This document shows positions 1-11,577 of a stretch of DNA of 64,000 nt, piece by piece. Each line of letters opens with the position of its first letter. The first letter of the stretch is position 1. The position numbers were made by a program, and so were the translations under genes. Origin of the DNA: Agaricus subrufescens (taxonomy: Eukaryota > Basidiomycota > Agaricomycetes > Agaricales > Agaricaceae); assembly GCA_029945375.1 (NCBI GenBank), contig CM057057.1, forward strand, positions 5,146,001 to 5,210,000, given 5' to 3'. Under the pieces are notes generated by a model. The model was given only the letters and a program-made list of their open reading frames with translations. It was not told the origin of the DNA and did not search any database.

Positions 1-390
1 ATCATTTGGATCAAATATGGCCGGCTTCCCTTCTCGTACTCGCATGACCCACTCCCAGATTCGTTGAGTTAGTTCATTCGTACTCTGGAGGGCGTCAACG
101 TAAGTCCAGTGCGAGTCCAGAGTGTTTCGCAGGAATTCCATGTGGACGCGTCTGTCAGACCTTGAAGGCAGAGACAGCATGTATACAGTGTCAGCCACTC
201 CAAGGGATAGGGCCCTATCGCTGGTGGCATTTTCGGTGTTGGCTGGGATAGGACGTGGGAGCGGGGAGGCAAGAATGGGGAACGAAGCGGTCCAAAGGAG
301 ATAGCCCGCCAAAAATAGGATGAGAGCGAACAGACCGGTGCGGCGGAGCTTTACAGTGAGGTTCAAGGAGGGAGACAAGGCAGCAGTCAT
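1..390 (-). CDS. Glycosyltransferase family 25-like protein, N-terminal part
   Basis: Partial: the frame is open from an ATG at 388-390 (minus strand) to the window edge, 130 codons without an intron. Residues about 14-36 form one hydrophobic segment (LFALILFLAGYLLW) after a short basic cytosolic tail (KLRR), the layout of a type II Golgi/ER membrane protein. From about residue 79 the sequence DTVYMLSLPSRSDRR, followed by VHMEFLRNT and WTYVDALQS, matches the start of GT25 (LPS glycosyltransferase-like) domains, where the segment 'v..inLp.R.dR....' leads to '..vDA.d'. GT25 proteins transfer sugars in the secretory pathway; the acceptor here is unknown. The catalytic part lies outside the window. 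It shares a 552 bp divergent promoter region with the OPT gene. The family call is from memory of the motif; the transmembrane layout is seen directly. Confidence 0.72.
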   Translation of the reverse strand, partial: MTAALSPSLNLTVKLRRTGLFALILFLAGYLLWTASFPILASPLPRPIPANTENATSDRALSLGVADTVYMLSLPSRSDRRVHMEFLRNTLDSHWTYVDALQSTNELTQRIWEWVMRVREGKPAIFDPND

Positions 391-881
391 CGGCTGTCGT
401 GGTGGAAAGAAAGAAAGAAAAGCGCGGGCTTGTCTGGCATTCCCACGAATTCTGCACGCCTCTGCTGCGCTGGGGACCACCGCCAGCCGTCTTCCGTCCT
501 AGCCCAGTCTGGACGGCGGCCTCGTGAATGTGCGGCCTCGTGAACGCCCGGGAATCCGATAGAGCGCAGTGGCCCCTGGCAGGATATTTTTGCATCCTCG
601 ATCTCATCTGGCCATCCGCATGTCCCATTTCCATGTGGATCCCTACATTCTCTGGCCATACAGTTCTTCTTTCACGTCAGTTCATTTGATCCAATTGGCT
701 TATTCGTGTCCTTCCAGAGATAGCACACTGGAAACTCCTCCTTCCGGTCGATGTCCCTTCTCGTCCTGATCACTTGGCCTAATCTTCGCCTCTGTGTGAA
801 CAGAATGTGGTTCATGCTGGGAAGCAAACCAATCCAATTGACTAACAAATAGATCCCGCTGGCCACAGCCGATTTTGGTCC

Positions 882-889
882 TATAAATT
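882..889 (+). promoter_or_regulatory. TATA-like box of the OPT gene
   Basis: TATAAATT lies 54 bp upstream of the OPT ATG at 943, in the 552 bp divergent intergenic region (391-942) shared with the GT25-like gene. No clear TATA is seen for the minus-strand gene. Confidence 0.5.
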
Positions 890-942
890 CCTTCTCCACG
901 ATTCCGGTTCTTCAAGGACTCCCCCAAGTCCCACCACTCAAC

Positions 943-3900
943 ATGGCTGACCATACCTATCGGAGCTCTATTGACCATGAGAAACAGATGGAGGAGGCCG
1001 TCGTCGAACCCCTCGGCAGTGAGTGTTAGTATTACGCCTTTGCTCGTGTGATCTAAAGCTGTATGTCATACCTGTAGAGGGCATCGCTGTACGTTCTTTA
1101 CGTATCTCTTCTACTCTGTGATTTCAACTGACGGGCACCAGGAAATTGATCAAACCCATTTCGATGACCCCAATCTGGACAAGGAGCATCTCGCCTTCGA
1201 CGATGAGAGTCCTTATCCAGAGGTTCGATCCGCGGTTGCCAACACGGACGATCCAACAATGCCAGTCTCAACCATACGTTCTTGGGTCATCGGCGTCATC
1301 TGGGCCATACTCATCCCTGGTCTAAACCAATTCTTCTTCTTCCGTTATCCCTCTGTGGTCATCACCGGTATTGTTGCTCAATTGTTGTCCTTCCCTATCG
1401 GCCGTGCTGCAGCGGCTTGGATCCCGAACTGGTCGATCTTCGGCTGCCAACTCAATCCTGGTCCATTTTCCGTAAAGGAACACGTATTGGTCACGGTGAA
1501 TACCTTAATATCATATTAGTATACACGTCTGATTATCGTTTAGATGATGGTAAGTGGCGTGAGTCCGTAATCCACAAGTACCCACGAATTTCCAGGCGAC
1601 CGTTGGTTGGCAATCTGCCTACGCTACCGATATTATAGCTGTTCAACGGGTGTATTACGACCAGATTTATAACTTCAGCTGTACGTTCTGCCTTTCAAGT
1701 TTCTTGGGCCATGGTATGAGTACTCAACCATCTCTACCTACAGACCAGTGGTTCCTCGTCATGTCAACCCAGCTCATCGGTTTCTCCATTGGTGGTATCG
1801 CAAGACGTTTCCTAGTGGCTCCGCCTTCCATGATATGGCCTCTCAACCTAGTCAACTGTGCTCTCTTCAACACCCTGCATTCCCAACAATATGCCGGTAT
1901 CGGTACACGCGGAGGTGTCAGTCGTGAACGCTTCTTTATCTACGGATTCATTGGCTCCTTCTGCTGGTGTACGTCTATTTATGGCTTGGCTTCCCCCAAC
2001 CTGTCATTGTCATGCACGACCTGACTTCATTTCGTAGACTTCTTCCCAGGCTATATCTGTAAAGGGTTTTTCGTTGCGGTATTCGCCTACCAGCTAAAGC
2101 GTATAATTAATAGTCCAGGCCCTTTCATATTTCTCTTGGGTGACTTGGATCAGACCGGAAAATACAAGTGAGTTATCGGAGATATTTTTATAGCCTATTT
2201 ATTTCCATCTCATTGATCATTCCCACAGCCATCTCCCAGCTATTTGGGTATGTGATCTGCGTCCAATTCTAGAGACTTCTGTCTAATTACTCTTCACAGC
2301 TATGTTCATGGCTTGGTTTGTTAAATATTTTCTGGCCTATACCTGTTTGCTGAAGTAGAATGTTCCAGGGAATGTCTGTGATTACCTTCGACTGGAGTCA
2401 GATAGCGTAAGGAAAACTGGCTTTTACACCACCAAAGTACTGACACGTGTATATAGCTATATTGGATCCCCTTTGGCTACTCCATGTGAGTACCGATCTA
2501 GATTTTCCGTGATTATAGGCATTGACAAGTGAATTTTGCAGGGTGGGCTGAAGCCAACATTTTCGGCGGATTTATCTTCTTTTTCTGTAAGTCACATATC
2601 CGGCGTTATTCCGGAATTCGAATTGAATTAGATGTTCTTCGCAGGGATTCTATGCCCCATCCTTCACGTAAGTCCCTTCCAAACTCGAATGAGATAAGGC
2701 GTTTTTCAACGACGGATGCAGTTCACCAATACTTGGTATGGAGAGTACATGCCGTACGTGTCCCCCGACATATTACTTTGAACTTGCGTTGAGTTTTCCT
2801 CAGTATCTCTTCCATCACATCTTATGACAACACTGGAAAACCATACGATGTCAAGAGGATTCTGACTCCCGAATCCACATTCGATCTCGAAGCATACCGC
2901 AACTACAGTCCGCTATTCTTATCGTAAGCACCTAAAAGTCTATTTATATCCTCTGTCCTCACAACACGCTGATCTTTAGAACCACATTTGCGATATCTTA
3001 TGGGTTTGTTCTGTTGATCTTCTTCCAAAACTGATCACTCATGACCAGATTAGCTTGTCGTTCGCTTCCATCACAGCTACCTTAATGCATGCATTCCTAT
3101 ACTTCAGAAAACAAATTTGGATTCAAGCCCGTCGTTCAATTCACGAACAGGCTGATATCCACGCCCGTTTGATGGCCCGATATCCTCAAGGTAAAATCTT
3201 TCATTAACCTGATTTTTTTTTCCATTTTTACTGAAGGACATCCGCAGTTCCCGAATGGTGGTATCTCATCGTATTCCTTTCCATGTTTGTCCTAGGTATC
3301 ATCAGTATCGAAGTATGGCCGACTCAAATGCCCGTCTGGGCTTTCGTTGTGGCTTTGATCATCGGTCAGTCTTCAGTGCATCTTCGTACCGAGAATCAGT
3401 CTAAATTGTGCATTAGCCTTCGCATATGTTATTCCTATTGGAATGATTCAGGCCATTACGAATCAGCAAGTCGGATTAAAGTATGTTATCTGATTCTCCA
3501 TTCGTTGACGAAGAGACCTAATTACGTTACCCAGTGTTATTACTGAACTCATAATTGGTTATATGCTTCCTGGAAAACCAATTGCGATGATGATGTTTAA
3601 GACATGGGGATATATCGTATGTCTTGGACCTCAACCGTACTAACTAAGAAGAAATACTTACATTACTTGTAGACCATGGCGCAAGCACTTCAATTCACAT
3701 CGGACTTTAAACTTGGTCACTACATGAAGAGTACGTAAATCTGGTGCATCATAAATCCTGCCAGGCTAATATTGTCTTTCTTTAGTTCCTCCTCGCACGA
3801 TGTTCACAGCTCAAGTGTTCGCAGCCATCGTGGCTGGAACTGTACAACTTGGGGTTCAGGCGTGGATGTTCACTAATATTCCGTAAGTCTCAGGAACAGA

Positions 3901-5293
3901 ATTGAGGGAACATATGAATTTTAAAACTTCCGATCAGCGAAATGTGTTCTACTCATCAAAAGGATAAGTAAGTCCATATGTCATTCTTCTCCGTAATGCT
4001 GTAACTCAACCTTATCTAGATTTATCTGTCCGAGCACTCAAGTATTCGGAACCGCCAGTATTATCGTGAGTAATCGAGCCCGCACTATCTTACATGATAT
4101 TGATAGGTCACCTTGTAGTGGGGTGTCATTGGTCCAGCACACCAATTCTCGAAGGGACAGACGTACTAGTACGTATACCTTTCTCACCCTTCCATTTTGA
4201 GTTACTCACCATTTACGTTTTTAGTCGTATGTTACATGGCTTATCACACGCCAGATAAACGAATGACTTACAGTTCTTATCCGCAGCACTCCTATTCTTC
4301 TTCCTTGTTGGCACTCTCGCTCCGGTTATCCCATGGCTTATAAGCTTTAAATACCCCAACAGCTTCCTTAAATATGTCAAGTAAGTCCACGGCACTCCGT
4401 TTCTTCCTAATGAATAACTGAATGTGTTGTCTATAGTTTGTGAGTAAAACTCCGATGTCGCTTCATGGCGCGATCAGTTCTTAAATTTGGAATAGCCCTG
4501 TCATCCTTAACGGTACAGGTCTTATACCCCCCGCTACTGCTATCAACTACGTACCCTGGGCGTAAGTCCTAGCCATTAAACTTCCAAGCCTTGATTCTAA
4601 ACCCGTCATCACAGCCTTGTTGGCTTTATCTTCAACTATGTTATTCGAAGGTTTGTCATCTCGGCGTTTGTCTGTTAGGCGACATCCTTCTCATCTCATC
4701 TAGGCGTCATTTCTCTTGGTGGACTAAGTATAACTGTGAGTGTCAATGAGGCGACAGCATGGGAGTCTATCATTGACAATTTGCTTGGCAGACGTGTTGT
4801 CTGCTGCACTAGATTCTGGTGTCGCTATCTCAATTGTTGTTATCTTCTTCTGGTAAGACATTCTAAGCTCATGTGTTAATGAAACCGATCTCAACAATTG
4901 TATAGTTTACAATTCCCAAAGAATGGAGAGGTCAGTATTAAACGTTTTCTACTTGTGGTTCACATTTAATCTCAATGCTCTCTACCTCAGATTGGCGCCA
5001 ATAATATATTAACCTGGTGGGGGTAAGTGTCCTTCAGTCGTTTGCTGCTACGAGTCCTTGCTGAGAGGAGGTTTCTTTGATCAGTAATACGGTGAGCATG
5101 TCTGAAGCTTATGTTGGGTTGCATCTGGAAACTTATAAATATTTCTTCAAGGTGTCCTTCTCTGGTGTGGATGGAAACGCTATACCAATTCGCCAGCTTG
5201 CATCCGGTGAAACGTTTGGGTAAGTTGCTTGCATGAATAAGGCGACTGAAAATGTATTTGCTCACTATCTGTGTCAGACCGGCGACGTGGTGA
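943..5293 (+). CDS. OPT family oligopeptide transporter
   Basis: Multi-pass membrane transporter importing small peptides (or related compounds) with protons, as in fungal OPT proteins. ATG at 943; the stop TGA ends at 5293 after the C-terminal motif GETFGPATW. The gene is cut by more than 20 introns of about 45-60 bp. Spliced reading gives family landmarks in order: NPGPFSVKEHVLVT (about 1455-1495), ATVGWQSAYATDIIAVQRVY (from 1596), WFLVMSTQLIGFSIGGI, a segment FFPGYIFQALSYFSWVTWI assembled over the intron at about 2062-2118, ISQLFGYVHGLGMSVITFDW, and WWAEANIFGGF. Exons 2 and 4 are micro-exons of 11 nt (1078-1088) and 6 nt (1544-1549). No frameshift or internal stop was found in the parts I spliced. 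Downstream it converges on 7TM copy A with about 300 bp between. Exact boundaries of the later exons were not all verified. Confidence 0.88.
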
Positions 5294-5590
5294 TGAAATT
5301 AAATGTATGTAACGATAACATGATCGTGATGTACTTAAGTATGTTGTGACGATACAATTGTATTAACAATGTTGTATATCCTTTGAGGCGCAAAGAATGA
5401 TGGACTGGACTGTATGTCCTTTACATTGAGCCTGAATGCTGATACTGCAACTAAGATGAACCAGTTCCTTAGGTTTTGTGGGCTAATCACTCGCTTGCTC
5501 ACCACGGACCAGGAGTGGGCTCTCAGACTCGTGACTGAACAGACAGGTCACCATCCTAGTCGATTGGGTTCAGATAAAAATAATATAATG

Positions 5591-6826
5591 TTATACATGT
5601 GGGTTACGCGAACTAAATGTAGAAAGGTTTGCTTCTGTGTAGTTCATATGCATATTGACAGATTCTGTTCCCGAATCATCATCCGCTGACCGGGTAGTAT
5701 GCTGCCATCGCAAGGTTGTAAGTTGATTTCGAGTTTGTCTGTCCCATGCGCGTCCTGATAATACTCGGTACAGCAGAAGAAAATATGAAATGACCTTTGA
5801 AAAAAAACAAAAAGAAAAGGTTACTCGTCTGTGTATAATACAGTACCAGGAGAATCGCTTACCTCAATTTGTGATCTACTCAGGGTGAAAAAATTGTGTG
5901 CAGGACCATTTCTGAGGATATATGCGATGATGTAGCTGATGTTCCAAGCAGTATTCAAGGCGTAGGACTCGACCAACATAGCGACAATACCAAGATATTG
6001 GGCAGCAATGTCAGTTTTCCCTGCATGGTACTTTAGCCTCCATTGAACACTCATACTATTGGATAGATCAGACATACCCATTAGTTGAATATGCCTATGT
6101 CGAATAAGCATTAAGCGTGTCGTGATCATCAGGGTCATCACTACTGTGCTTGCTACGCCCAACCAGTAGTTCACCACCGTCACTATATCAAATGTCCGAG
6201 TGATCTTTGGAAGTGTCGTGGCGAGGGGAGTCCATCCAAATGCCGTTTGTACTACAGAAGACACTGAAGATGGGGCTAATTTTAGTAAACGAGACAATGT
6301 AGGTCTTTTGAATCTTACCGACGAAAGCCACATAAAGTAAAGAAGCCGAGATGACGATCGGTATGGAAAAACATTTTGAGATTCCACTATAAACGATCCA
6401 GACACGCTGTAGCTACACCATGGTAAAAAGATAGCCCACAAAAATGAAATATCCACTCACTAATATACCCATTCCAAGAATGGATGCTACTAAAGTAGCA
6501 ACGTTGATCACCTGTAAGACTGTCCAGGCGTGATTTTGTGCAGAGAGACCAAGTGGACCGCCGGAAAGCGTGTTATAGTCGACAAAAGTTATGCGACCGT
6601 ACTGGTTGTTGAGTGCAACACTCATGGTCGCACATGTAACCATAATTGACGCCAAAGCAAATGTCCAAATCGTTTGTCGATCGATTTTTTCGCGGAGGCG
6701 GAAGTATGAGAGCCGAACACAAAGACAGTAGAGGATAAAAGAGAAGGTGTACAGGACACCGCTGACAGTTGTGAACGATATGAGAGTGATTGTTAGATCC
6801 AAGTCTGAGGGGCCCCTGCCGGTCAT
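5591..6826 (-). CDS. Orphan seven-TM membrane protein, copy A
   Basis: Member of the family that fills this window; function unknown. The minus-strand ATG is at 6824-6826 and exon 1 (6461-6826, 122 codons) carries TM1 (LTITLISFTTVSGVLYTF), TM2 (after IDRQTIWTF) and TM3 (HAWTVLQVINVATLVASI). Short introns separate exon 2 (LQRVWIVYSG and TM4), exon 3 (VVQTAFGWTPLA, TM5, ending TRLMLIRHRHIQLM), exon 4 (KTDIAAQYLGIVAMLVESYA, TM6, ending PAHNFF) and exon 5 (VISYFLLLYRVLSGRAW, TM7, then a polar tail). The stop is at 5591-5593. Segment order and spacing resemble the broad agaricomycete 7TM group that has a 'Y.vWG' segment before TM4 and an 'ESgal' segment in TM6, so a receptor-like membrane protein is possible, but this is inference. 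All exons are open. B is its nearest neighbour on the same strand. Confidence 0.7.
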
Positions 6827-6862
6827 TTCGAAAGTATTCGTGAATTTGATTGAATTTCATCT

Positions 6863-6871
6863 GTTTAAATA
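6863..6871 (-). promoter_or_regulatory. TATA-like box of copy A
   Basis: On the minus strand the sequence reads TATTTAAAC, 37 bp upstream of the ATG of copy A. Other copies have TATTAAA at an equivalent distance, which supports it as the core promoter. Confidence 0.5.
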
Positions 6872-8610
6872 CTCGAGAATTGCATGGCTGAGCGAAAACG
6901 CTGAGTTCATCTGTAGTCCGAAAATGTTTATCAACGTAGTGCAGAATCAATCAAACATTTGATGGCCATCATGATGATGATGGTAATGCGAGCGAGAATT
7001 CGAGTCACGCACTCCACAACACCAATAAATCAATGAAATCTATCTTCTGCAATTGGTCAACACTTTGCAATCTGATCTAATGAAATCACATTTGTTAGAA
7101 AATCAGTTATCATATCATAGGGCAATGCGGGACCCTACAACTCGGAGGTTTTCAATGGACATTGGCTTAGGTAAATACGATCGTGAAAATGAGCTTCACT
7201 GTTCACGATCCTCACGCCAACCAACCAACCCTTCACAAGGGAGTTGCTACCGATGAGTTGTTAAGAATCATTGACTACCCCTGGCAGGTAGTGAGACCAG
7301 AGGCAACACGCCTTTGTTCGTCCGGTACGGAAGAGGTACGGAAGAGCTTATATTAATAGATCATGACCAAAGGAAAGCAACACTAGCCAAACATACACAT
7401 ACACATATAGGAGCTCACCCCCAAGATACTCGTGCAGTCCTTCACAATTGGCCCAGTAGTCGTTATATCAGGCCGAAGGAGTTCGAGGGAATAATCTGTG
7501 ATATTCTGTTATTCGACTTCGTCGTCCTGTATTTGTTGTAGCGAGCAAATATCTGAATCTCTCACTCACCAATTATTGCAACCCAATCAAAAGTAATGAA
7601 TAGTGGATATGTGTACAAATCCGTCATCATACTTCAAAGGGATGTTGGCTGAAGAGCTAAATCGAACGCTGTTAGAAAGGAATTTTCTAAACAACTGTCA
7701 ATGTACGTGCTGCCCTCATCTACCCCCCTCGCAGTCCTCAAACTTCCTAGCAAGCTCAGGTTATATTGATGGCTCTTTGTAACCTTTGGTCGAATAGCCT
7801 CTATTTGAAGGTCGGGTAGCGGGAGATCGGAACGATCCCTGGTTCATGAGGCCAGAGAAGAGAGCGCAGGCAGGCTTTTCTTGTGCATTCCAGCTCCGAC
7901 CCACATATTCGGCTGTCCTCCTGGTCGACGATAGATTCACGAGCAATATCGACACTTGAACTTATGCCCGAGAAAGCGGCCCAATAATCTCACTATCATC
8001 CAGCGGCTAACCACATGGTTGAATGACGGGTCCACCACTCACTTGCTGGTTGCTGCGGGGGCATTTTTGCTAAATTCCGAATTCAAGAAGGTTTAACCTC
8101 CACATTAACATTTCGCTCACCATATACGAGAGTCTATATGCCATACCAATCCCAGTGACACTCGACATTCCAAGAGGCATCCTGCCGTCAATGTCAGCAT
8201 CAAGCGCTGCAAATGTAAAAGCAACCCGTGCGGCGGTCCTAATCAGTTAGTAACTACAGCGCCCCCATTCATACGCGTGAGTGACTCAGTTAGTTTTGTG
8301 CATAAAGGATTCTCTTAAACTGAACCTTCCCTGGTCCAACAGTTCAACGATATCCCGTTTTGCCGACAGAAAATATGCGCTTTTACTCACAAAAACATCC
8401 CCAGCTGAATTTAACAGAGGCGAGTTAGAAAGATTGTGGGTAGGAGCTCCGCTTCGTGGTGTATTGGTTGACGCTGACCAAATGATTTTTTGCCTAGCGA
8501 TATGTTGTGACTTGTCGATAGTTGGGAACTACCCCCGCTACCGGTTCACCTGACTAATTAGTGGCCCTCCCCGATGAGTTCAAATACATCTATAACTGTA
8601 TTGCAATGTT
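6872..8610. other. Intergenic spacer between copies A and B
   Basis: No convincing gene. A short ATG trinucleotide run (about 6968-6981) is present. The stretch 7185-7400 is similar to 11013-11260 (shared words such as aaaatgagcttcact, agaggcaacac and ggtacggaag), so it belongs to the duplicated flanks of the 7TM units. ORFs here are short and carry no recognisable domain. Confidence 0.5.
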
Positions 8611-9839
8611 TTAGGCGTTCGCACATGGGTCGGGCGTAGAAACGTTTGCCTCTGTGGATACGGACCCTGCGACACTCACTACTGATTCTATACTACAACG
8701 CCATTGCAAAGTACTTAGTTGGTTTCCAGTTTCTCTGTTCCACGCGCGTCCAGACAATACCCGGTACAAAAGAAGAAAATACGAAACGGCCTATGAGAGG
8801 AGAAAAGAAATCATCACTCGTATGTATAACACAATGCCAGGGCAAAGGGCTCACGCTAATTTGCAACCCACTCAGACCGAAGAAATTATGCGCATGAGGA
8901 TTTCTAAGGATGTAGGCGATTATGTAGCCGATGCTCCATGCCGTATCTAGAGCAAATGATTCAACCAGCATTGCAACGATGCCCAGATATTGGGAAGCAA
9001 TGTCGCTTTTTCCTGAAGAAAGTCTTCAGATTTCATTCCATATTCAATTTAATATCGAATACCTACCCATCAGCTTGATATGTTTCCATCGGATATGCAT
9101 CAAGCGCACAGTAATCATCAAGGTTTGAAATACTGCACTTGCCAAATCGAATGAAAAGACCAATATCGTCACTATGTCCAATGATCGAGTAATCCTTGGC
9201 AATGTCCCAGCAAGCGGAGCCCATGTGTATCCTGTCAGCGCAATAATAGATACTGAATACGACACAAATTTTCAGTACTCGAGGCTCAAGAAAGTAAGTC
9301 AATCTAAGCCTAGGCTGCTTACTGGCAAGAGCTAAATCAAGCAACGAGGCCAGACTGATGATAGTGATTGAAAAGCGTTTTGGAGTCCCGCTATAAACAA
9401 CCCATACGCGCCATAGCTACCCAGCGGTTGAAAAGGTATCCTCCAGAGAAGAAAAAAAAGAATGTTCGCTCACTAATATACCCATTGACAGGAATATTTC
9501 TGTCAAATCGACAAAAGTTCCTATGCGCTTGACTGTCCATGCGTGACTTTGTGCAGAGGGGCCGAGTGGACCACTGGGAAGAGAGCGATAATCAACATAG
9601 ATTATCCGAGCATATTGATTGTTAAGTGCCGCGTCCATTATGGCACATATGATCATGACTGAAGCCAGCAGAAGGGTCAAAATTGTTTGTGGATCAATCT
9701 TTCCATTAATCCGCGAGGAGAAGAGGTGAACACAAAGGCAGTAGAGAACAAGAGAGAAGGTGCACAAGACACCGTTGACTGTTGTAAATGATATGAGGGT
9801 AATTGCTAGATCCGAGTTTGAGGGGATGTTGTTGACCAT
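8611..9839 (-). CDS. Orphan seven-TM membrane protein, copy B
   Basis: Second minus-strand copy of the family. The ATG at 9837-9839 (MVNNIPSNSDLAITLI) matches the family start; an in-frame upstream ATG at 9908 would add 23 residues not seen in other copies. Exon 1 runs to about 9474 (TM1-TM3, ending MGIL). Exon 2 has WRVWVVYSGTPKRFSI and TM4. Exon 3 has ALTGYTWAPLAGTLPRIT, TM5 and VRLMHIRWKHIKLMG. Exon 4 has KSDIASQYLGIVAMLVESFA and PHAHNFFGL. Exon 5 has VSYFLLLYRVLSGRAWNR and a polar tail ending before the TAA at 8611-8613. All five exons read open with GT..AG borders, so the gene looks intact. Exon 1 has fewer matches to the others in its last third (RIGTFVDLTEIFLSMGIL), so TM3 may be diverging. 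Function unknown. Confidence 0.68.
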
Positions 9840-11536
9840 TATTATAGAAGCGTGGTGCGTCTGTTTGAAAATGTATTCTGTTTTATGCTTCTGAGACCGG
9901 ACAGTCATACAAAAATACTCGATAGCAAATCGCTGATAGCTAGGACCACTTTAACCTCTTTGAGCTGATTGCAAGGGCGAGAAGATCAAAACAGGGGTAA
10001 GCCAGCCTGATACTGTCGTCTAACGCTACTAGCATACTGACAGTCATCGCGAGCGGGCGCTGAGAATCTACATACCCCACTCCACAAATGATTAACGCAT
10101 GTCGGACAACTGAAATTAATCTGATCAAGCTAGATCAGTTTAAGTTTGCCTGATTTTACCAAATCGGATACTGTTAGCCTTCTGGTTCATGATCCTGTAG
10201 GATCAGGTTAGTAGGATCAGGCAGTCTGATCAGGGTGGGTCAGAACGAGTCAGGCCAGTTTTAGTTTTCCGACACATCCATGACTGCGAACAAACCATGA
10301 CTTATTCTTCTCTCACAACTGTTCAAATTTCTGACAGTCAATCAATATATGCTGTTTCTGCGAGGAAAAGGTTATCAGCGCGCCGATTCAATCAGTGACG
10401 GGGAAAATATCAATGGTAAGCCATAATTTGATGGAAGCACGATACGCCATTTCGAAACATGGTGATATCATCTACTATCAGCTCAAGTACAGTAAGCGTT
10501 AACTATATGTATACTCACCTCATTGAGTACTAGTTTAATCTCAGCTTCAACCTGCGGACGTCTCTTCGCTTCAAGTATGACTCTCAGTTTCTAGGGAAGA
10601 CCAAGCCGCATGTTTGTACTTGATCAGCTAAATTCGGGAGCCTGCTCGGACTCAGTTGCATTTCTCCTCAGGCAGTCAAGTCTCCCGAAGCCCAGGACCT
10701 CATTCAAGGCAAGGCTTTTGTTCCGAACTTACCATAATGCGATACCAGCATACTTAATGTTTATCACTGACACAGCATTCAGAATAGACTCCTCTAAGTT
10801 TCCAAACAATTCGCAATGTAAACCATCCCTCTTCCAAACGCGGTCTTGTGTAGCGCCTATCCCTGACAGCTCTTGATATCTGCGGTCTCATACGGAATAA
10901 CAACAACGAACAGAAGGCGACTACGCTGGTGTGCAAGAACGCATTCGAAGCAATACAACGGCGGTCTCTTGCTCTGACCTAACCGCATGAAATTCCTCTG
11001 GTAACCACGATCTTGAAAATGAGCTTCACTTCACGATCATCATGTCACCCAATCAACCCTTCGATATCAGAGGCAACACAGTTGGGACGCCTTTATCCGT
11101 GCCTTTTCATGCTTATCCGTAAAGCTAATTTCTCGGCAGTAGATCTAGAGAGACCAAAGACCAATTTCCGGGGGGGTAGTTGGTTTAGAGAAGAGGAAAA
11201 TTAGGTAGCAGCTCGGATACCGGTACGGAAGAAGCGCCTACATATACTAATAGAGTTTAGTAAATTATACATATTATGTCAGTATGCCATTGAACTCGGA
11301 ATCAGCTCGAGTTGGTGAGAGCCTATTCCAATTTTATCTCATTGTGTGGTCAACTTGATATCTCAGTTTGCGTTGAATTTCAAACGGGCCAACGTGCCTT
11401 CATCCCAATTGAAGCTCTGGCCGTGTAGGCTAAATTCACCGCGAGAAAAGATTGTAAGAGAACTCTTCCTGCGTGGTGATACACCGGCAGGAAACTTAGG
11501 CCGATGTTCCAATCATGTTGGGCTAAGTTTGATGGC
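9840..11536. other. Spacer between copy B and the kinase gene
   Basis: No gene found. 10190-10260 has clustered GATCAGG-type words, including the short inverted repeat TGATCC..GGATCA, of unclear meaning. 11013-11260 is a diverged copy of 7185-7400, so part of the 7TM unit flank was duplicated here. ORFs are short and patternless. Confidence 0.45.
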
Positions 11537-11543
11537 TATATAG
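11537..11543 (+). promoter_or_regulatory. TATA-like box of the kinase gene
   Basis: TATATAG is 35 bp upstream of the proposed ATG at 11578, a distance seen for other genes of the window. Confidence 0.45.
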
Positions 11544-11577
11544 ATCCTTGGGTCTGCTTCGATATTCAAATGTCCCC

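Noticed and set aside
215..659. Minus-strand ORFs of 90-139 residues over the GT25 start region
   Set aside because: They are in other frames than the ATG at 390 whose product has the GT25 motif and a TM segment.
10190..10260. GATCAGG-rich stretch as an operator or minisatellite
   Set aside because: Words are irregularly spaced and no unit length holds for more than two copies.
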